DNA of 64,000 nt from Bradyrhizobium guangzhouense (GTDB taxonomy: Bacteria > Pseudomonadota > Alphaproteobacteria > Rhizobiales > Xanthobacteraceae): positions 5,022,001 through 5,086,000 of the forward strand of contig NZ_CP030053.1 of NCBI RefSeq assembly GCF_004114955.1, read 5' to 3'. Positions within the stretch are counted from its first letter, which is position 1. Every line of letters starts with the position of its first letter. Below are positions 8,841 through 17,504 of this stretch, piece by piece. The notes beneath the pieces are model-generated. The model ran no database searches and was not told where the DNA came from. It saw only the letters and a program-made list of their open reading frames with translations. A program made the translations under genes and the position numbers.

Positions 8841-10571
8841 ATGCAAATCGACCGATCTGGGAATGCCGCCGCCCTGGCGGGCCGCTTCTCGCTTGCCACC
8901 AAGCTCTATGCGATCTTCGCCCTGTTCGCCTTGCTGACCGCGGCGATTGCGATGCTGTCCGACTACAACAGCCGCCGCAGCGCCGAACTGACCAGCGCGA
9001 TCGAGACGGCGAACGCGGCTGCGCTGAACGTCGAGCGCGTCAACTCGCTGGTCTATGCGGTCGTGATGGAATCGCGCGGCGTCTACATGTCGACGGAACC
9101 GAAGGTCGTGAAGAAATTCGGCGACGGGCTGCTGAAGTTCAACGATCAGATCCTGGGCGTGGTCAAAGGCTGGGAGAGCATCGTCAAGGCCGATGACGCC
9201 GAGCAGTTCGCCACCTTCAAGAAGCGGATCGAGCAGTTCGTCGAGTTCCGCAAGGAGCTGGTGCGCCGCGGCGTCGAGATCAATGCGGCGGCGGGGCGCG
9301 AATGGGGCGACAACGACGCCAACCGCGCCGTGCGCTCGGCGCTGAACAAGGATCTCGAGGCGCTCTCCAAGGTCTATGCCGAGCGCGCCAAGCAGATCGC
9401 GCAACAGACCGCGACCAACCGCACGCTGTCCTTCGTCCTGACCTGCCTCGGCGGCGTGGCGCTGGCGCTGGTCGTGATCGGCATCATCATCATCGCCCGC
9501 TCGATCGCCCGGCCGCTCGCCGCGATCACCGCGACCATCAAGCAGGTCGCCGACGGTGCCGAGAATGTCGTGGTGCCGCACTCCGGCCGCGCCGACGAGA
9601 TCGGCGCGCTGGCCCGTGCCATCGAGGTGTTCCAGGACGCGATGGGGCGCAACCGCAACCTTGCCTCGCAGGTCTCGCAGGACTCCGCCGCGCGCGAAGA
9701 GCGCGCGCGCCACATCGAGCAATCGGTCGAGGCGTTCCGCGAAGCGATCGGCGCGATTATGCGCGGGCTCAGCGACAGCGCCAGCGCCATGCGCGAGACT
9801 GCGCAGACCATCACGCGCGTCACCGCGGACGCGAGCAGCCGCGCCGGCACCGCCGCGAACGCCACCGAGCAGGCCTCGCACAACGTCACCGCGGTCGCAG
9901 GCGCCGCCGAGGAACTGTCGGCCTCGGTCGAGGAGATCGGTCGTCAGGTGCGGCAGAGCGCAAGCGCGGTCGAGCAAACCGGCCAGCGCACCGAGAAATC
10001 GATCGCGGAGATCGAGAGCCTTGCCGCCGCCACGCAGCGCATCGACGGCGTGCTGACCCTCATTCAGACCATCGCCGAGCAGACCAATCTGCTGGCGCTC
10101 AACGCTACCATCGAAGCTGCGCGCGCCGGCGATGCCGGCCGCGGCTTTGCCGTCGTCGCGCACGAAGTGAAGGCGCTGGCGGGACAGACTGCGAAGGCAA
10201 CCGCCGACATCAGCGAGAACGTCGCGATGATCCAGTCCTCCACCCGCAACGCAGTCGACGCCGTGCGCGAGATCGGCGGCGCGGTGCGCGAGATCAACGA
10301 GGTCACCTCGGCGATAGCAGGCGCCGTGGGTCAGCAGGACCAGGCCACGCGCGAGATCTCCTCCAACGCGCAGAGCGCAGCGCAGGGCAACGAGACGCTG
10401 GTTGCCAACATCACCTCGCTCCGCGACGCCATCGGCGAGACGGATACGGCGGCATCCTCGGTGCTGTCAGCGGCGAGCGGCCTGACCGCGACCGCGGACA
10501 CGCTGTCACGCGAGGTGGAGAAGTTCTTCCAGAATCTGCGCGCGGACAACCGCACGGCCAAGGCGGGATGA
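8841..10571 (+). CDS. Methyl-accepting chemotaxis protein
   Basis: A 576-residue transmembrane chemoreceptor. Helix 1 is at about residues 18-40 ([18 protein letters not shown]), followed by a helical periplasmic sensor of about 160 residues with a four-helix-bundle look, helix 2 at about 195-220 ([22 protein letters not shown]), a HAMP segment starting [14 protein letters not shown], and a cytoplasmic signalling coiled coil. The conserved hairpin tip is present ([27 protein letters not shown]). No C-terminal CheR/CheB-binding pentapeptide is seen. The frame is open to 8610, but the membrane-anchor architecture starts at ATG 8841. Ligand unknown. It converges on the next gene with a 21-nt gap, where a 7-bp stem-loop covers the stop (10567-10583). 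Confidence 0.9.
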   Translation: MQIDRSGNAAALAGRFSLATKLYAIFALFALLTAAIAMLSDYNSRRSAELTSAIETANAAALNVERVNSLVYAVVMESRGVYMSTEPKVVKKFGDGLLKFNDQILGVVKGWESIVKADDAEQFATFKKRIEQFVEFRKELVRRGVEINAAAGREWGDNDANRAVRSALNKDLEALSKVYAERAKQIAQQTATNRTLSFVLTCLGGVALALVVIGIIIIARSIARPLAAITATIKQVADGAENVVVPHSGRADEIGALARAIEVFQDAMGRNRNLASQVSQDSAAREERARHIEQSVEAFREAIGAIMRGLSDSASAMRETAQTITRVTADASSRAGTAANATEQASHNVTAVAGAAEELSASVEEIGRQVRQSASAVEQTGQRTEKSIAEIESLAAATQRIDGVLTLIQTIAEQTNLLALNATIEAARAGDAGRGFAVVAHEVKALAGQTAKATADISENVAMIQSSTRNAVDAVREIGGAVREINEVTSAIAGAVGQQDQATREISSNAQSAAQGNETLVANITSLRDAIGETDTAASSVLSAASGLTATADTLSREVEKFFQNLRADNRTAKAG

Positions 10572-10592
10572 CGGTCCGTCATCGGCAAGACG

Positions 10593-12074
10593 TCACGGTG
10601 GCAGCGACTGATCGACAAATATCCTGACGCGGCCGACATCCTCGACTTCGCGATAGCGGCCGAGCTCGGCCTGCAGCTCCGAATCCGAATTGGCCCAGGC
10701 CAGCCAATCGAACGGGAATGAGCTCAACAGATAGGTGTCGACGAGGATGACATCAGGGCGGCCGTTGCGGATGTCCGCCAGTAGATGCCGCCGCTCGAAC
10801 TGGATGATGCCATCCAGCTTTGCCTGCTCGGCTTTCGTCGGCTGCGCGTCGTTCAGCCGCAGGATCGCGCCGCCGGCCAGGAGTTGCGCGGCGCAGGAGC
10901 TGCCCACCCAGGTTCCGCCGATCTGACGGACCAGCGGATGCCCGAGCCCCACATGATCGGTGATGGTGAGCAGCCGCGGATGCTTCGCAAGGGCCTCGAT
11001 GCGCGCCGCGAGCGGCGGAAACCCCGGAGCCGGTGACGACAAATAGAGCCCGACGAGCGCGATCGCGGCAAGGCCGCCAATCAACACCGGCGGCCGCACG
11101 GCCCTGATGCGAACATGCAGCAATGGCGCGGCGACGGCAAACATGCAAAGCGCAAAGGCCATGTATGGCCAGCCCTTGCCTTGAATCATGAACGTCGCGG
11201 CCCCGCCGATCGATGCCGCCAGCCATGGCGTTGCGTCGCTCCAGAGCTTGAAGTGCTGCGGCGCAGCCAGGCGCAGGAATGCCAAGGAGGCACCGATCAC
11301 CACGACCGGAAGAGGAAGCAGGCCGCTCAGCTCCTTCCTGACAGGGAGATAGGCCTCTGCCACCATCGGTGCGTAGGTGGAGAGATAGTCGGGGAAAGCA
11401 ACAACGACGACCGCGCCGTAGCCGATGACGACGAGCGCGGCGAGGCCCGTTTCGGGCGTGAACAACGGCCTGAGCGAGCGCCGGCGGAGCACATCAAGGA
11501 TCACCGGAAGGCCAACCACCAGGGCGAAGAAGGGCTTGATGCTCATGGCGAGCCCAGCACCGAGCCCCGCGACGATCGCAGCTCGTCCGACATCGAGACC
11601 GCGCCAGCGCAGCGCCGTGACGGCAACAAAGGGGGTCAGCGCGACAACGGCGATGTGCTCACGCTGCCCGAACACGGCACCCGGAAGAATTGCGAGCAGG
11701 AGCGCCAGCGACAAGATCGTCACGTTGCGCTCTCTGGCGTCCAGCTTTGCCGTCGCGGCCACGCGATCGATCGTCACAAGCACTGCTGCGATCTCGATGA
11801 TCACCAGGATGATCACGATGATCTCCGGGGCAAGGCCGGATATTCGCGCAAGCCAGGCCGCCGGCATGTACATGAACAGCGACAGCGGCGGATTCAACTC
11901 GAAGACGTCGATGCCGAGCCTTCGGCCGTCCAGGATTTCTTCGTTCGTCGTCAGCAGGCATCCCAGGTCCGGGTTGAGAACGAGAGGGATCTGAACAAGC
12001 GCAGCCGTCAAGAGGATCGCAGCTACGATCAGCCATCGCTGCCTGACGCTGAACGTGCTTCCTGACGTCCCCAA
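10593..12074 (-). CDS. Polytopic inner-membrane protein, GT-C glycosyltransferase-like
   Basis: A 493-residue protein with about ten to twelve hydrophobic helices in the first 350 residues and a soluble C-terminal part of about 130 residues. The first periplasmic loop has the order D-x-E-L-NPPLS, reminiscent of the acidic and HPP/NPP motif of GT-C type mannosyl- or arabinosyltransferases, so a lipid-linked sugar transferase is possible. Sequence alone does not prove it. No ATG lies near the N-terminus; TTG at 12074 with AGGAGG 8-9 nt upstream is the best start. It stands alone, converging on the chemoreceptor gene. Confidence 0.6.
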   Translation of the reverse strand: MGTSGSTFSVRQRWLIVAAILLTAALVQIPLVLNPDLGCLLTTNEEILDGRRLGIDVFELNPPLSLFMYMPAAWLARISGLAPEIIVIILVIIEIAAVLVTIDRVAATAKLDARERNVTILSLALLLAILPGAVFGQREHIAVVALTPFVAVTALRWRGLDVGRAAIVAGLGAGLAMSIKPFFALVVGLPVILDVLRRRSLRPLFTPETGLAALVVIGYGAVVVVAFPDYLSTYAPMVAEAYLPVRKELSGLLPLPVVVIGASLAFLRLAAPQHFKLWSDATPWLAASIGGAATFMIQGKGWPYMAFALCMFAVAAPLLHVRIRAVRPPVLIGGLAAIALVGLYLSSPAPGFPPLAARIEALAKHPRLLTITDHVGLGHPLVRQIGGTWVGSSCAAQLLAGGAILRLNDAQPTKAEQAKLDGIIQFERRHLLADIRNGRPDVILVDTYLLSSFPFDWLAWANSDSELQAELGRYREVEDVGRVRIFVDQSLPP

Positions 12075-12295
12075 GGGCCCGACCTCCTCACTGCTGCGCG
12101 GTTCAAACCGTGCGGCGGGACGAACGGTCGAAGGGGAATGATCAGTCCGAGGGATAACGATCAGCCCTACTCTCAGCCAGGAGCGGTTACTATTGTCCTA
12201 CGCTGGCCACCCTGCCCGGCTGCGCACGGGGATGACCTGGAGCGGGCCGCCGGTTGTGAGCTTGCCAAGCCGCTTTTATCGGCAGCACCCCGCCA

Positions 12296-13318
12296 TCACA
12301 CGGTTAGCAGCGTCTTGATGGCGCGACGTTCGTCCATCGCCCTGTAGCCTTCGGCGACCCGGTCGATCGGCAGCGTGAGATCGAACACCTTGCCCGGCTG
12401 AATCCGCCCGTTGAGCACCCTGTCCATCAGGTCAGGCAGGAACCGCCGCACCGGCGCCGGGCCGCCCATCATGCGCCGCTGACCGAAGAACAACGCCTGG
12501 CCATCGAAGGTCACGCCGTGGGGAACGCCGACATAGCCGATCGTGCCGCCGGGGCGCGCGCATGCGAGCGCCTGCGACATCGCTTCCTGCGTTCCGACGC
12601 ATTCGAGCACCGACTCGGCGCCGACGCCGCGGGTCAACTCCTTGATGCGCGCGATACCGTCTGCGCCGCGCTCGACCACGATATCGGTGGCGCCGAACTC
12701 CCGGGCGAGATCCTGCCGGGTCTTGTGGCGGCTCATCGCGATGATGCGCTCGGCGCCCATCTCCCTGGCGGCGAGCACGCCCATGAGGCCGACCGCGCCG
12801 TCACCGACCACCACGACGGTGGCGCCCTGCTTCACGTCAGCAGCGTCTGCGGCATACCAGCCGGTGCCGAGCACGTCGGAGGTCGCAAGCAGATGCGGGA
12901 TAAGGTCGCTTCCCGGCATCTCCCTGGTTGCGACCAGCGTGCCATCGGCGAGCGCAACGCGCGCGTAAGGGGCCTGCGCACCCGACATGAACTCACGCTG
13001 CTCGCACGACGACTGGAAGCCGAATTTGCAATGCGGGCAGGTGTTGTCCGACAGGCAGAATGAGCCGACGACGAACTGACCGGGTCTGATGGTCCGCACC
13101 GCGCTGCCGACCTCGACGACCACGCCGCAATATTCATGCCCCATATGCGAAGGCCCGTCCTGCGGCTGCAGGCCGCGATACGGCCAGAGGTCGGAGCCGC
13201 AGATGCAGGTGGCCGACAGCTTGATGATCGCGTCCGTCGGGTGAATGAGCTTCGGATCGTCGACGCCTTCGTAACGGATATCGCCGGGCCCGTAGAGAAC
13301 GGTTGCTTTCATGGTCAT
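12296..13318 (-). CDS. Zinc-dependent alcohol dehydrogenase (MDR family)
   Basis: A 340-residue medium-chain dehydrogenase/reductase. The catalytic zinc site is CICGSD (about residues 37-42) with GHEYCG at about 62. The structural-zinc lobe reads DNTCPHC...C, with Asp where the first of four cysteines normally sits. The NAD(P) fold has [17 protein letters not shown]. Substrate unknown. The frame extends upstream, but the ATG at 13318 overlaps the stop of the cupin gene by 4 nt (ATGA), so the two are co-translated; a second ATG at 13312 is possible. The pair is divergent from a LysR regulator, its likely controller. Confidence 0.88.
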   Translation of the reverse strand: MTMKATVLYGPGDIRYEGVDDPKLIHPTDAIIKLSATCICGSDLWPYRGLQPQDGPSHMGHEYCGVVVEVGSAVRTIRPGQFVVGSFCLSDNTCPHCKFGFQSSCEQREFMSGAQAPYARVALADGTLVATREMPGSDLIPHLLATSDVLGTGWYAADAADVKQGATVVVVGDGAVGLMGVLAAREMGAERIIAMSRHKTRQDLAREFGATDIVVERGADGIARIKELTRGVGAESVLECVGTQEAMSQALACARPGGTIGYVGVPHGVTFDGQALFFGQRRMMGGPAPVRRFLPDLMDRVLNGRIQPGKVFDLTLPIDRVAEGYRAMDERRAIKTLLTV

Positions 13319-13725
13319 GCTCCTTTGGCCGGGGCGCCGTACTGCTCGTCCGTCACCCGCTCCATCCATGTGACCGGGTTGCCGTCGAGCGATTCCTGAA
13401 TCGCGATATGGCTCATGGCTGATGTCGCAGAGGCGCCATGCCAGTGCTTCTCGCCTGATGCGAACGAGACCACGTCGCCCGGACGGATGGTTTCGACCGG
13501 TCCGCCCCAACGCTGCACGCGGCCGAGGCCCGAGGTCACGATCAGCGTCTGGCCAAACGGATGGGTGTGCCACACCGTGCGGGCGCCAGGCTCGAAGGTG
13601 ACGTGATTGCCGGCGACGCGTGAGGGCTCTACCGCTGGAAACAAGGGGTCGATACGAACGGTTCCGGTGAAATAGTCTGCCGGGGCCTGGACTGAGGGTT
13701 GCGAGCCTGCTTGGCGAATTTGCAT
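13315..13725 (-). CDS. Cupin-domain protein
   Basis: A 136-residue single-domain cupin. Motif 1 is seen in [20 protein letters not shown] (metal-binding HxH and downstream residues) and motif 2 in [19 protein letters not shown]. This small-cupin group is often found next to MDR alcohol dehydrogenases and LysR regulators, as here. Enzymatic role unknown; a metal-dependent isomerase or dioxygenase-like reaction is possible. The long open frame starts at 13869, but ATG 13725 has AGGAGG 6 nt upstream and gives a compact domain, so I use it. It is first in a two-gene operon with the dehydrogenase. Confidence 0.82.
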   Translation of the reverse strand: MQIRQAGSQPSVQAPADYFTGTVRIDPLFPAVEPSRVAGNHVTFEPGARTVWHTHPFGQTLIVTSGLGRVQRWGGPVETIRPGDVVSFASGEKHWHGASATSAMSHIAIQESLDGNPVTWMERVTDEQYGAPAKGA

Positions 13726-13869
13726 GTGGTGCCTCCTCGAGGTGGTCATTGCTGCCGGTGCTTCAAACCTTGCCCGCGAAGCCGCAGCACAGGGCCCGAT
13801 CACAAGGCTCGGCTTGCGCATAGGGAAATCCGTGTCGCGCGATGCGCCCAGCGCGTTCACGAACGACAT

Positions 13870-13946
13870 CTAGCGCTCCGGCGGCTTTTCGATTAGCCGT
13901 TATAATTTGCTTGCATTAATCGATGCTGGCCATAAATGGTGAGACC
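13870..13946. promoter_or_regulatory. Part of the divergent LysR/cupin control region
   Basis: An AT-rich stretch in otherwise GC-rich DNA holds CGATTA at 13890-13895 and its inverted copy TAATCG at 13917-13922, 21 nt apart. LysR-type regulators usually bind between their gene and the divergent target, so this is a candidate site, but spacing and half-sites are only suggestive. Confidence 0.3.
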
Positions 13947-14855
13947 ATGGCAAGCCAGGACTTCAACGATCTCCTGGCCTTCGTAGCCGTCGCCCGCGAG
14001 CGCAGCTTCACGAAGGCCGCGGCGGAGCTGGGCGTCGTCCAGTCGACGCTCAGCCATACGATCAAGCGGCTGGAATCGCAGATGGGGCTGCGGCTGCTCA
14101 CGCGCACCACGCGCAGCGTCGGGCTGACCGAGGCGGGGGAGCGGCTTCTGCAATCGGTCGCGCCGCGCGTCGAGGAGATCGAGCGGGATATCGACGCGCT
14201 GATGTCGCTACGCGACAAGCCGTCGGGCACCATCCGGATCACGCTGTCGGAGCACGCGCTCGAAAAAACGGTCTGGCCAAAGCTGGCGCCGGTCCTGAAG
14301 CAATACCCTGATATCAAGGTCGAGTTCAGCCTCGACTCGGCTTTCCGCAACATCGTCGAAGACGGCTTCGATGCAGGCATCCGCCTCGGCGAGAGCGTCG
14401 AGAAGGACATGATCGCGGTACGCATCGGTCCTGACTGGCGGCTCGTCGCAGTTGCCTCGCCCGCATATCTGAAAGAGCACCCGAGGCCGAAGCATCCGCA
14501 GGACCTCCTGAAGCACATCTGCATCAAGCGGCGCGCGGCGGCCGGCGGTCATTATGTCTGGGAGTTCGCCAAGAACGGTCCCGATCTCCGGGTGCGGGTC
14601 GAGGGGCAGCTGACTTTCAACGATTCCCGCGCGATGATCGATGCCGCCGTCAAAGGCTTCGGCATTGCCTATGTTCCCGAAGACATGGTGACGCGGCACG
14701 TCCGCTCCGGCGAGCTTGTCATCGTGCTCGACGACTGGTCGCCGGCATTCGACGGCTATTACATCTATTACCCGACCTCGCGGCAGAACTCGGCTGCTTT
14801 CAAGGTGATCGTCGACGCACTGCGCCATCATGACGCGCACAGAAAGCGCAGCTAG
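13947..14855 (+). CDS. LysR-family transcriptional regulator
   Basis: A 302-residue regulator with an N-terminal winged helix-turn-helix (about residues 4-62: FNDLLAFVAVARERSFTKAA ... VVQSTLSHTIKRLE) and a substrate-binding domain typical of the LTTR group (PSGTIRITLSEHA, AGIRLGESVEKDM, GIAYVPEDMV). ATG 13923 is also in frame, but ATG 13947 has GGTGAG close upstream and gives the usual MASQDFNDLL start. It probably controls the divergent cupin and alcohol dehydrogenase genes. The effector is unknown. Confidence 0.88.
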   Translation: MASQDFNDLLAFVAVARERSFTKAAAELGVVQSTLSHTIKRLESQMGLRLLTRTTRSVGLTEAGERLLQSVAPRVEEIERDIDALMSLRDKPSGTIRITLSEHALEKTVWPKLAPVLKQYPDIKVEFSLDSAFRNIVEDGFDAGIRLGESVEKDMIAVRIGPDWRLVAVASPAYLKEHPRPKHPQDLLKHICIKRRAAAGGHYVWEFAKNGPDLRVRVEGQLTFNDSRAMIDAAVKGFGIAYVPEDMVTRHVRSGELVIVLDDWSPAFDGYYIYYPTSRQNSAAFKVIVDALRHHDAHRKRS

Positions 14856-14880
14856 CTGCGCCCACGCGTACCCCGACGAC

Positions 14881-14909
14881 AAAAAGCCCCGGCGCGCGGG
14901 CCGAGGCTT
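14881..14909 (-). terminator. Rho-independent terminator for the kinase gene
   Basis: Read on the minus strand, GCCTCGG and CCGGGGC pair with one mismatch around a CCCGCGCG loop, followed by TTTTT. It lies 115 nt downstream of the kinase stop at 15024 and about 25 nt past the converging lysR stop. Confidence 0.6.
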
Positions 14910-15023
14910 GCGATCCAGCTCGCGTACATCCGGCGAACCAATCGTCGAGGAGAGACTAGTCGCGAATTTTGAACAGATGATGACGGGATGGAGCGCCGGC
15001 AAAATGCCGCGCCCGGTGGACCA

Positions 15024-15545
15024 TCATGATTCCATCGCGTTGCGAAGATACAGCTCCACCAACCCGAGCAGATGATCGATCGACTCATGGGCGGTATCGA
15101 GCACCAGATGGTCGCGATCCCAGGGTTCGTAGTGCCTGGTGACGATGTCGTGCCAGGTCGGCGGTCTCAGGCCGGGAATATCGGACTTGCGCATCTCCGC
15201 CCGCTGCCGGTGCAAAGCCACATCGCTGCAGATCGTTTCGATCTCGGCAATGGGCACTGAGGCCTGCAGTGCCGTCTGTCTCCAGCCGTCGCGGCTGGCC
15301 AGAACCGGATTGACGCCATCAGCGACGACCACGCGGCCGAGCTTCAGGTTTTCCGCCGCCAGTGCGTTGGCGATGACGTATCCCATCGGACCGACATCAT
15401 GGCCCGCACCGCGCAGGGACTGCTCGATTGCATCGACGCGGATATAGCTCGCCGCACACCGCCGCGTCAGTTCGCGTGAGAGTGTGGTTTTCCCGGTGGC
15501 GGGAAGACCGCCGAAAACGATGAGGATGGATTGCCGACCTGCCAT
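15024..15545 (-). CDS. P-loop kinase-like ATPase
   Basis: A 173-residue single-domain NTPase. The Walker A motif is at residues 12-20 (GGLPATGKTT), the DxD-like segment is RVDAIEQSL, and a lid-type region with RQRAEMRKSDIPG follows. It belongs to the loose AAA_33/shikimate-kinase-like or chloramphenicol-phosphotransferase-like group that phosphorylates small molecules. The substrate cannot be told from sequence. It stands alone on the minus strand with a terminator downstream. Confidence 0.75.
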   Translation of the reverse strand: MAGRQSILIVFGGLPATGKTTLSRELTRRCAASYIRVDAIEQSLRGAGHDVGPMGYVIANALAAENLKLGRVVVADGVNPVLASRDGWRQTALQASVPIAEIETICSDVALHRQRAEMRKSDIPGLRPPTWHDIVTRHYEPWDRDHLVLDTAHESIDHLLGLVELYLRNAMES

Positions 15546-15602
15546 GCCCCATCATCCATTGGCAAGCGCGGGCTCGCAATGGGCCAGGCAGGGCGTCGGG
15601 TC

Positions 15603-15683
15603 TCAAAGCAGCATGGAGACGATGGCTATCAAGCCGATCGCCGTCAGCCCCCACACCAGTGAATGCAAAGCCCAAGGCCGCAT
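15603..15683 (-). CDS. Putative 26-residue membrane microprotein
   Basis: ATG 15683 is preceded by GAGGTG with 5-6 nt spacing and opens a 26-codon frame, MRPWALHSLVWGLTAIGLIA..., which is one transmembrane helix with a short cationic N-terminus. Single-helix peptides of this size are common in rhizobial genomes. A longer open frame in phase starts at 15809 but lacks the ribosome site. No comparative evidence is available to me. Confidence 0.4.
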   Translation of the reverse strand: MRPWALHSLVWGLTAIGLIAIVSMLL

Positions 15684-15753
15684 CGTTGCACCTCGTCCGC
15701 CTGTCCTGCCGAACGCAGGAAACGCCCTGGCGCGGTGCATCAATTGAGATAGA

Positions 15754-15843
15754 TCAATAGCCCAATACGAGCGCAGACACGGCGACGACGGTGAAAACTC
15801 CGGCCGCAATGGTCACCACACGTATGATCAGCTCGCTGCCCAT
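15754..15843 (-). CDS. Putative 29-residue membrane microprotein
   Basis: ATG 15843 opens a 29-codon frame, MGSELIIRVVTIAAGVFTVV..., again a single hydrophobic helix of about 20 residues. GGGG lies directly before the start, which is closer than ideal for a ribosome site. It is 70 nt upstream of the other microprotein frame on the same strand, so the two could be a pair. Weak evidence. Confidence 0.3.
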   Translation of the reverse strand: MGSELIIRVVTIAAGVFTVVAVSALVLGY

Positions 15844-15981
15844 ACCCCGAAATTAACATATGATAACGTCGAGAGCGTGTGCAGTTTGTGCCACAACGGC
15901 GCTGCTCCAACGCCTCCTCGTTGTCCGTGACCTACCCTATCGGGCCGAAACGTTGTGCCTTGTCTGCTTCGCGGATGCCGC

Positions 15982-16473
15982 TCAGCCCACCGGCCCCGGT
16001 ATCCAATCGTCGCCGGACAGCGGCCTGACCGTGACATCGGGAATGACGCCAAGCTCCATGCGCGGATCGAAATGGCGCATCGTCCGCTCGTTGAGATCGA
16101 TGATGCGGCCAGGCCTGAGCGGCCCGACGTCGTTGATCTTGACGATGACCTTCTTGCCGGCGGCCTCGACGAGCGCGAATTTCGGTCGCACCCCGAATTG
16201 GACACCGCCAAATTTCTGTCGCAGGCTCGTCTTGATCGCAGCCGTCCACACCTCGGGATCGTAACGCTCGCCGGAGGCCGTTTTCGGACCGCCTTCCTCC
16301 TTGCCGGGCTTGAACGGATTATACGTCGACGCTGCGCCAACGATCGCATCGCCGCAGGCGGCATCGACGACGGCGCTTGAATGATCCCCACTTGTTTCAC
16401 TACGGGCAACGGTCACAGAAACGACAAGCGCAACCAGGGCGCCGCAAATTGCGGCGCTCGAGCGGAACACCAT
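15982..16473 (-). CDS. RlpA-like double-psi beta-barrel protein
   Basis: A 163-residue secreted protein. A signal peptide covers about the first 25 residues (VFRSSAAICGALVALVVSVTVARSE). The mature part has the RlpA/expansin-type double-psi beta-barrel: GAASTYNPFKPGKEEGG, TASGERYDP, then VKINDVGPLRPGRIIDLNER with the conserved Asp, and a C-terminal tail. RlpA cleaves denuded glycan strands at the septum, but this protein lacks the SPOR domain and the usual lipobox, so its exact role is uncertain. GGAG lies 5 nt before the ATG. No operon partner. Confidence 0.8.
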   Translation of the reverse strand: MVFRSSAAICGALVALVVSVTVARSETSGDHSSAVVDAACGDAIVGAASTYNPFKPGKEEGGPKTASGERYDPEVWTAAIKTSLRQKFGGVQFGVRPKFALVEAAGKKVIVKINDVGPLRPGRIIDLNERTMRHFDPRMELGVIPDVTVRPLSGDDWIPGPVG

Positions 16474-16825
16474 TACATCTCCTTTGATTTTTCGTGCGGT
16501 TCCCGATGCCGCAGAACGTGGCCAAGCGAACGCGTCAGCGTTTTCAGGCTTGCGCCAGTCTCTTGCGAATTCGCGCCAACCCCTGGCCGCGGAACCGTTG
16601 CGAGAACCTGATCGGTCCCCGCGCGTCTTCGTTGCCGCTGTCTAAAACAGGGAATGAGTCAGCAACATGACCTCTGGACTCGCGGGTCTTGATCCCCGGA
16701 GTCTTACGCGCGGCGCGCTGAGGCCATCACCCGCGAAACCCGTAATGGCACGGGAGTTCCGAGCATCAGTTCCTAGTGGATGGCGGCGATGCCGGGCAGG
16801 AGCCGCGACATCACCGGCACGCTCT
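16474..16825. other. 352-nt intergenic region
   Basis: Lies between the start of the RlpA-like gene and the stop of hdeD, both minus strand, so it should carry the rlpA-like promoter and the hdeD 3' region. I see no coding frame, RNA, clear terminator or repeat in it. Confidence 0.4.
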
Positions 16826-17401
16826 TCAGCTTCGCCGCTTCAAGGCAAAGCCCAGGCTCACCCAGCCGGCGCCCGCCATGATCAGATCGATGCCGAGGAA
16901 CAGGCCGAGGATGTAGACGCTGTTGACCGGCCAGCGTGCCATGATCAAGAGACCGAGCAGCAGCGTGATGGCACCCGACAGCGCGACCCACACCCACGGA
17001 CTCTCGCGCTTCATGCTGAAGGCGAGAAACAGCCTGACGGCGCCGGAGGCGATCAGCGATATGCCGAGAAACAGCGTCAACAAGACTGCCGCGAACACCG
17101 GATTGTCGAACGTGAGGATGCCGGCGATGACGTAGAGCACGCCGAGCAGCGCCCAGATCAGGAACTTGCCCCAACTCTTCATCTGGAAGGCGCCGATAAT
17201 CTCGGCGGCACCGGCGACGATCATCATTGCACCGACCACGAGGACGCTCGCCACCGTCGCCATCACGACGCTGCCGAGCGCGACGAAGCCGGCGATGAGG
17301 TAGACGACGCCGAGGGCGACGATCCAGCCCCATTTGGCATGCAGTGCCGCGATGCCGGAGCCGAGGCCGAGATGGGGAGAGGTATCCGAAGCAGACGTCA
17401 T
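16826..17401 (-). CDS. HdeD-family membrane protein
   Basis: A 191-residue integral membrane protein of the HdeD/DUF308 family, with six hydrophobic helices arranged as three pairs. Repeats of the LIAG and VLxGxLxI kind are visible (GVVYLIAGFVALG, GVLYVIAGILTF, GAITLLLGLLIMARWP). E. coli HdeD helps acid resistance at high cell density; roles elsewhere are unknown. The frame opens at 17434, but ATG 17401 has AGGAGG 7 nt upstream. It stands 103 nt downstream of the Rieske-FAD reductase gene on the same strand. Confidence 0.85.
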   Translation of the reverse strand: MTSASDTSPHLGLGSGIAALHAKWGWIVALGVVYLIAGFVALGSVVMATVASVLVVGAMMIVAGAAEIIGAFQMKSWGKFLIWALLGVLYVIAGILTFDNPVFAAVLLTLFLGISLIASGAVRLFLAFSMKRESPWVWVALSGAITLLLGLLIMARWPVNSVYILGLFLGIDLIMAGAGWVSLGFALKRRS

Positions 17402-17504
17402 GACGCACCTCCTGCATGTGACGCCCCAGAGCACATCTCAGGATAGCACAGTGCCGGGACCACAGCCAGCAGATCAGCCCGGCGGCCGCCAGCGTTGATA
17501 CAGA

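Noticed and set aside
9374..9889. Long minus-strand frames inside the chemoreceptor gene (also 8763-10163).
   Set aside because: Shadows of a high-GC coding gene; low-complexity composition and no ribosome site or family likeness.
10567..10583. Stem-loop over the chemoreceptor stop as a terminator.
   Set aside because: Stem of 7 bp and 3-nt loop, but no T run on either strand; too weak to call.
12095..12120. GGTTCAAACC resembling a tRNA T-loop.
   Set aside because: It is a short palindrome with no anticodon arm, D arm or acceptor stem around it.
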